A DNA stretch of 8,338 nucleotides from Brevundimonas sp. UBA5866. GTDB lineage: Bacteria; Pseudomonadota; Alphaproteobacteria; Caulobacterales; Caulobacteraceae. The notes beneath the pieces were generated by a model. That model made no database searches. It was given only the letters and a program-made list of their open reading frames with translations, and had not been told where the DNA came from. A program made the translations under genes and the position numbers. The stretch is from NCBI RefSeq assembly GCF_002432125.1, contig NZ_DJFS01000059.1, positions 1 through 8,338 on the forward strand. Reading direction: 5' to 3'. This document shows positions 5,135 through 8,338 of the stretch, piece by piece (positions within the stretch are counted from its first letter, which is position 1; every line of letters begins with the position of its first letter).

Positions 5135-5527
5135 ATGAGGGGGAAGGATAAGCGCCACCACACAGGAAGACGGGCCTACCGGGCCGGTCACCGCAACGAG
5201 TGGCTGGCCGCCTTCTATTTGATGGCCAAAGGCTATCAAATCCTGGGGTTTAGACTAAAGACTCCCATAGCCGAGATAGACGTTTTGGCACGCAGGGGAC
5301 GACATCTTGTTGTCATTGAAGTAAAAAGCCGACAAGATATCAATCTTGCTCAACTTTCACTGTCCCCTGATCAGCGCGATCGCTTGTTGAGAGCTGGTTA
5401 TCACCTCTGTCGCAGTCGCCCCGCATTGGGACGCCTGACTCCACGACTGGATCTGATCGCTCTTTCGCCTCGTCGATTTCCGCGTCATGTTCGGGGTCTT
5501 ACGACTGACGGACGGCAGCTCATTTGA
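5135..5527 (+). CDS. yraN: YraN/UPF0102 family nuclease-fold protein
   Basis: The 130-residue protein matches the UPF0102 family, which has a restriction-endonuclease-like fold and is commonly found beside rsmI; its substrate is not established. The core is a conserved acidic residue in HRNEWLAAFYL (E22), GYQILGFRLKT (33-43), AEIDVLAR (46-53), and VIEVKSR (60-66), giving the E...D...ExK arrangement of this fold. The family usually reads GEID, whereas here it is Ala-Glu-Ile-Asp, with both acidic residues kept. The N-terminus is very basic. It starts 7 nt after rsmI and its TGA overlaps the TTG start of the next gene, indicating tight cotranscription. Base composition across 5221-5400 is about 47% GC by hand count, against about 63% in a sample of rsmI, and it uses codons such as TTA and AGA that are rare in the neighbours. 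Confidence 0.92.
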   Translation: MRGKDKRHHTGRRAYRAGHRNEWLAAFYLMAKGYQILGFRLKTPIAEIDVLARRGRHLVVIEVKSRQDINLAQLSLSPDQRDRLLRAGYHLCRSRPALGRLTPRLDLIALSPRRFPRHVRGLTTDGRQLI

Positions 5528-6339
5528 CCCGCGAAGAAGCTATCGCCTTTCTGGAATATGCCGGAAAGACAGACGATAATAGCTTCCCGACACTGGAAGC
5601 CACCATCGCCTGCGCGCTGCACGATGTTCCGTTCCGTGATGCCTCGCCCGTGCGCCAACTGGTCGAAGATGCAGCCAAAAGACTGCGCGAGCGGGTGGAA
5701 AAGGAGTCTCCTGACGAGGCTCTGACCGAAACGATGGCGGGCGATTTCCGCCTCAATGGCGACTTGCTGAACGACGAGAGTACCGTCGGCGCCGATATCA
5801 TCGACGTTACGGAATCTCGGCGCGGCCTATCGGCCCTGCTGGTCATACTCTATCTGGAAGCCGCCCGCCGCGCAGGACTAGAGGCCGCCGCTGTCGACTT
5901 CCCCGGACACGTTCTGCTCAGGGTCGAAACACCGGATGGACCTGTTGCGCTCGATCCCTTCAGTCAGGGACGGCTGGTCCTGCCCAGCGAACTGACGCGG
6001 CGCGCTCTGCATGCCGGGCTGACCCTTCACGTGGCTGACCGTCTGGATCTGCTGATGGCCCCCATCAGCGAGCGGCAAGCGGTCCTTCGCCTGCAAAACA
6101 TCATCTTTGCCCGCGCGATGCAGATGGGTGAATACGAACTGGCAGAGCGTTCGGCCTATCGACGCGCCCTGTTGGATCCCGCGGACCACCGCCCGTGGTT
6201 GGACGTCGCGACGGCCCGTGAGCGCCAGGGCATTCTGCATGGCGCAATGGCCGCTATCGCCCATGCTCGCGAACTCAGCGAAACTTCCGAGGTGTCCACC
6301 GCCTACAGCCTGCACAAACTGCGGCTTAGGTTGAACTAA
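5524..6339 (+). CDS. SirB1/transglutaminase-like family protein with C-terminal helical repeats
   Basis: The 271-residue protein fits the SirB1-type family: a transglutaminase-like core (about 85-150) followed by TPR-like helices (about 185-265). Core blocks are RRGLSALLVILYLEAARRAGL (99-119), VDFPGHVLLRV (124-134, His129) and ALDPFSQGRLV (142-152, Asp144). The His and Asp positions are kept, but the only cysteine in the whole protein is Cys30, outside the core, so it cannot act as a normal transglutaminase or protease. This lack of a nucleophile is common among SirB1 homologues, whose role is unknown. The proposed start is TTG at 5524, overlapping the yraN stop (TTGA) and giving the N-terminal helix MTREEAIAFLEYAG; no better ATG precedes the conserved region. 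The gene lies between yraN and gshB, 86 nt before gshB. Family assignment is good and the exact start less so. Confidence 0.8.
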   Translation: MTREEAIAFLEYAGKTDDNSFPTLEATIACALHDVPFRDASPVRQLVEDAAKRLRERVEKESPDEALTETMAGDFRLNGDLLNDESTVGADIIDVTESRRGLSALLVILYLEAARRAGLEAAAVDFPGHVLLRVETPDGPVALDPFSQGRLVLPSELTRRALHAGLTLHVADRLDLLMAPISERQAVLRLQNIIFARAMQMGEYELAERSAYRRALLDPADHRPWLDVATARERQGILHGAMAAIAHARELSETSEVSTAYSLHKLRLRLN

Positions 6340-6425
6340 TCGGACGAAAGTCCATGCCCGCGCCTTGCGAACGACGGCCCGCGTCGCCAAACAGGAAGGG
6401 CACGCGTCAGCTTAAAGGAAATGCC

Positions 6426-7373
6426 ATGCTCAAGGTCGCCATCCAGATGGACCCGATCGAGAACGTCAACGTCGAGTCCGACACGACCTTCCTGATGGCC
6501 CTTTCCGCACAGGCGCGCGGCCACAGGCTGTGGGTCTATGATTTCCGCACCCTCGCTCTGGACGAAGGCCACCTCTACTGCCGCGCCCGTCCTGTCACGG
6601 TGAAGAAAGTTCAGGGTCAGCACGTCGAGTTCGGCCCCGAGGTGAAGCTGGACATGGAGAACGACATCGACGTCGTCCTGATGCGTCAGGACCCGCCGTT
6701 CGACATGGCCTATGTCACCGCCACCTATCTGCTGGAACGCATCCATCCCAAGACGCTGGTGGTCAATGATCCGGCAGAGGTCCGCTCGGCCCCCGAAAAG
6801 CTGATCGCCACCCTCTTCCCGCAGCTTCAGCCGCCGACGCTGGTGACGTCCGATCCGGTCGCCCTGATCGACTTCCACAAGCGCCACGGCGATGTGGTGC
6901 TCAAGCCCCTGCATGGTGCCGCCGGTTCGGGCGTCGTGCGCCTGAAGGCCGACGATCCCAATCTGGAAGCCCTGATCGAAATCCATGCCGCCGCCTCGCG
7001 CGATCCGCTGGTGATTCAGAAATTCATTCCGGCCGTGTCGGCGGGCGACAAACGCATCATCCTCGTGGACGGCGAGCCTGTCGGCGCAATCAACCGCATC
7101 CCCGCCAAGGATCAGGTCCGCTCCAACCTGCGCGTCGGCGGCACTGCCGCTCCGGTCGAACTGACCGAGCGCGACAGGGAAATCTGCGCCACCATCGGCG
7201 GCTTCCTGAAGGAACGCGGCCTGATCTTCGTGGGCATCGACGTGATCGGCGACTATCTGACCGAGATCAATGTCACCTCGCCCACCGGCGCCCAGCAACT
7301 GCTAGACTTTGCCGGTATCGATGCCACCGACATCATGTGGCAGGTCATCGAGAAGAAGCGTCAGGCCGCCTGA
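6426..7373 (+). CDS. gshB: Glutathione synthetase
   Basis: GshB joins gamma-glutamylcysteine and glycine with ATP to form glutathione, in the cytoplasm. The 315-residue product has the prokaryotic ATP-grasp enzyme layout: LKVAIQMDPIENVN (2-15), MRQDPPFD (86-93), NDP (114-116), the ATP-grasp loop VLKPLHGAAGSGV (158-170), QKFIP (198-202), GDKRIILVDGEPVGAINR (207-224), NLRVGGTAAPVELT (234-247), and GIDVIGDYLTEINVTSPTG (270-288) with metal and glycine-loop residues. The frame is open back to an ATG at 6354, but the start is placed at 6426 because AAAGGAA at 6414-6420 is a good ribosome binding site and MLKVAIQMDP is the family N-terminus. The last gene of the cluster, it may also feed glutathione to the GST-type isomerase elsewhere in the window, though that cofactor is general. 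Confidence 0.97.
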   Translation: MLKVAIQMDPIENVNVESDTTFLMALSAQARGHRLWVYDFRTLALDEGHLYCRARPVTVKKVQGQHVEFGPEVKLDMENDIDVVLMRQDPPFDMAYVTATYLLERIHPKTLVVNDPAEVRSAPEKLIATLFPQLQPPTLVTSDPVALIDFHKRHGDVVLKPLHGAAGSGVVRLKADDPNLEALIEIHAAASRDPLVIQKFIPAVSAGDKRIILVDGEPVGAINRIPAKDQVRSNLRVGGTAAPVELTERDREICATIGGFLKERGLIFVGIDVIGDYLTEINVTSPTGAQQLLDFAGIDATDIMWQVIEKKRQAA

Positions 7374-7452
7374 CGCCCAACTTCGTAACAACGTTATTGC
7401 AAAGCTTGTAAGTTCGTGATTTGTTCACCCGCATAAAGGCGGGGGAACGGTC
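7374..7452 (+). promoter_or_regulatory. AT-richer leader of comM with a small hairpin over the ribosome binding site
   Basis: The 79-nt gap between gshB and comM is visibly richer in A/T (7381-7425) than the flanking genes and probably carries a promoter, though no clear -35/-10 pair can be named. CCCGC (7428-7432) can pair with GCGGG (7439-7443); the second arm overlaps the G-run (7440-7445) that is the likely Shine-Dalgarno for the ATG at 7453. GGAAC at 7444-7448 has no CGTT 16-17 nt downstream, so it is not an EcfG promoter. Confidence 0.3.
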
Positions 7453-8338
7453 ATGGTGGCGCGTGTAGTGACACTGGCATTCGACGGCGTCGAAGCAAGA
7501 CGGGTGGATGTCGAGGTCCAGTTGGTGGCCACGCCACAGGGGGCCTTTTCCATAGTGGGCCTGCCCGACAAGGCCGTGGCCGAGAGCCGCGAGCGTGTGC
7601 GCGGGGCCTTCGCCGGCATCGGCCTGGCCCTGCCGCCCAAGAAGATCATCGCCAATCTGGCCCCCGCCGACCTGCCCAAGGAGGGCAGCCATTTCGACCT
7701 GCCGATTGCGCTGGCGCTACTGGCGTCTATGGGCGTGATCGGACCTGACGCGCTGGACGGCTGGGCCGCCATCGGCGAACTGGGACTGGATGGCCAGATC
7801 GCGGGCGTGGGCGGTGCCCTGCCTGCCGCCGTCTCGGCGTCCTCAATGGGCCTGGGGTTGATCTGTCCCGAAACAAACGGCCCCGAGGCCGCATGGGCGG
7901 GCGATGTGCGGATACTGGCACCGCGCTCGCTCATTTCCCTGATCAACCATTTCAAGGGCCAGCAAATCCTCAGCGCGCCAAAGCCGGGGGATATGAGCGA
8001 GGATCAACACACCCCCGACCTGCGTGACGTCAAAGGACAGGAGGGGGCCAAGCGGGCGCTGGAAATCGCTGCGGCGGGCGGCCACAATCTGTTGTTCATC
8101 GGTCAGCCCGGCTCGGGCAAGTCCATGTTGGCGCAGCGTCTGCCCGGATTATTGCCGCCCCTGTCGCCCTCCGAGCTTTTGGAAACGTCGATGGTCTGGT
8201 CGGTTGCGGGCCTGATCGAGCGCGGTGCCCTGACACGCGAACGCCCCTTCCGCGCCCCGCACCATTCGGCATCGATGGCGGCTCTGACGGGCGGCGGGCA
8301 CCGCGCCAAGCCGGGCGAGGCCTCGCTGGCCCACAATG
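7453..8338 (+). CDS. comM: ComM/YifB-family AAA+ ATPase (Mg-chelatase-like), 5' part
   Basis: The 295 visible codons contain the N-terminal ComM domain and the beginning of the AAA+ (magnesium-chelatase-like) domain. ComM of naturally competent bacteria is a hexameric helicase that promotes branch migration during integration of transformed DNA; YifB-type homologues are widespread in non-competent bacteria, where the role is less clear. Diagnostic blocks are FSIVGLPDKAVAESRERVR (about 33-51), KKIIANLAPADLPKEGSHFDLPIALALL (about 62-90, with the conserved NLAPADLPKEG), GELGLDGQI (about 109-117), DVKGQEGAKRALEIAAAGGHN (about 193-213) and the Walker A motif GQPGSGKSM (217-225). The RPFRAPHHSAS block, seen in Mg-chelatase-type ATPases, comes near the right edge, where the frame is still open. 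The ATG at 7453 is preceded by a G-rich ribosome binding site. Family assignment is certain; the C-terminal half lies outside the window. Confidence 0.95.
   Translation, partial: MVARVVTLAFDGVEARRVDVEVQLVATPQGAFSIVGLPDKAVAESRERVRGAFAGIGLALPPKKIIANLAPADLPKEGSHFDLPIALALLASMGVIGPDALDGWAAIGELGLDGQIAGVGGALPAAVSASSMGLGLICPETNGPEAAWAGDVRILAPRSLISLINHFKGQQILSAPKPGDMSEDQHTPDLRDVKGQEGAKRALEIAAAGGHNLLFIGQPGSGKSMLAQRLPGLLPPLSPSELLETSMVWSVAGLIERGALTRERPFRAPHHSASMAALTGGGHRAKPGEASLAHN

Noticed and set aside
6354..6425. N-terminal extension of glutathione synthetase from the in-frame ATG at 6354
   Set aside because: The extra 24 residues are Arg/Pro-rich and unlike the family, whereas the ATG at 6426 has a good ribosome binding site and gives the standard N-terminus.
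6336..7298. A 320-codon minus-strand open frame opposite gshB
   Set aside because: It is the antisense shadow of gshB, whose ATP-grasp motifs are complete; the shadow translation is Asp/His/Gly-rich and resembles no family.
7444..7470. Third EcfG promoter before comM, from GGAAC at 7444
   Set aside because: No CGTT lies 16-17 nt downstream, and the element is within 5 nt of the start codon.
1..8338. Mobile elements, CRISPR arrays, tRNA or rRNA genes, toxin-antitoxin or phage genes
   Set aside because: No direct-repeat arrays, transposase motifs, cloverleaf-like tracts or integrase motifs were seen; apart from the stress island the gene content is conserved chromosomal housekeeping.

Overview
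The window comes from a high-GC (roughly 60%) alphaproteobacterium, most likely of the Caulobacterales. The reasons are a KidO-like, catalytically degenerate aldo/keto reductase, two promoters of the alphaproteobacterial EcfG (general stress) type, and scarcity of GANTC, the CcrM methylation site (nine by hand count in 8.3 kb, against about 30 expected from base composition). The genus cannot be fixed from this window.

Positions 1-2806 are all on the minus strand. Read in transcription order they are a fumarylpyruvate hydrolase/FAH-family gene, a zeta-class GST (maleylacetoacetate or maleylpyruvate isomerase) joined to it by a 4-nt overlap, the KidO-like aldo/keto reductase homologue, and the 5' end of mutS, which runs off the left edge. 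The first two look like the lower part of a ring-cleavage pathway (gentisate or homogentisate). No ring-cleaving dioxygenase is present here.

Positions 2807-4190 hold a compact stress island on the plus strand. A perfect EcfG-type promoter (GGAAC, 17 nt, CGTT) drives a DUF883/ElaB-YqjD-like tail-anchored protein and, overlapping it by 1 nt, a multi-span membrane protein with an acidic linker and an arginine-rich tail. A strong terminator follows. A second perfect EcfG-type promoter with the same spacing then drives a 58-residue DUF1328/YtjA-type membrane protein, which ends in another terminator. All three predicted products are small membrane proteins, so this looks like an envelope-directed part of the general stress response.

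Positions 4255-8338 on the plus strand are a housekeeping cluster: rsmI (16S rRNA C1402 2'-O-methyltransferase), yraN (UPF0102 nuclease-fold protein), a SirB1/transglutaminase-like protein without a cysteine nucleophile, gshB (glutathione synthetase), and the first 295 codons of a comM/yifB AAA+ ATPase. The first three are tightly packed (a 7-nt gap, then a 4-nt overlap), gshB follows after 86 nt, and comM starts after a 79-nt AT-richer gap.

The ordinary genes are clear. The points worth a second look are the paired EcfG promoters and the start-site correction they impose, the KidO-like protein with its degron-like AA terminus, the possible operators in the two minus-strand intergenic gaps, and the composition dip inside yraN.
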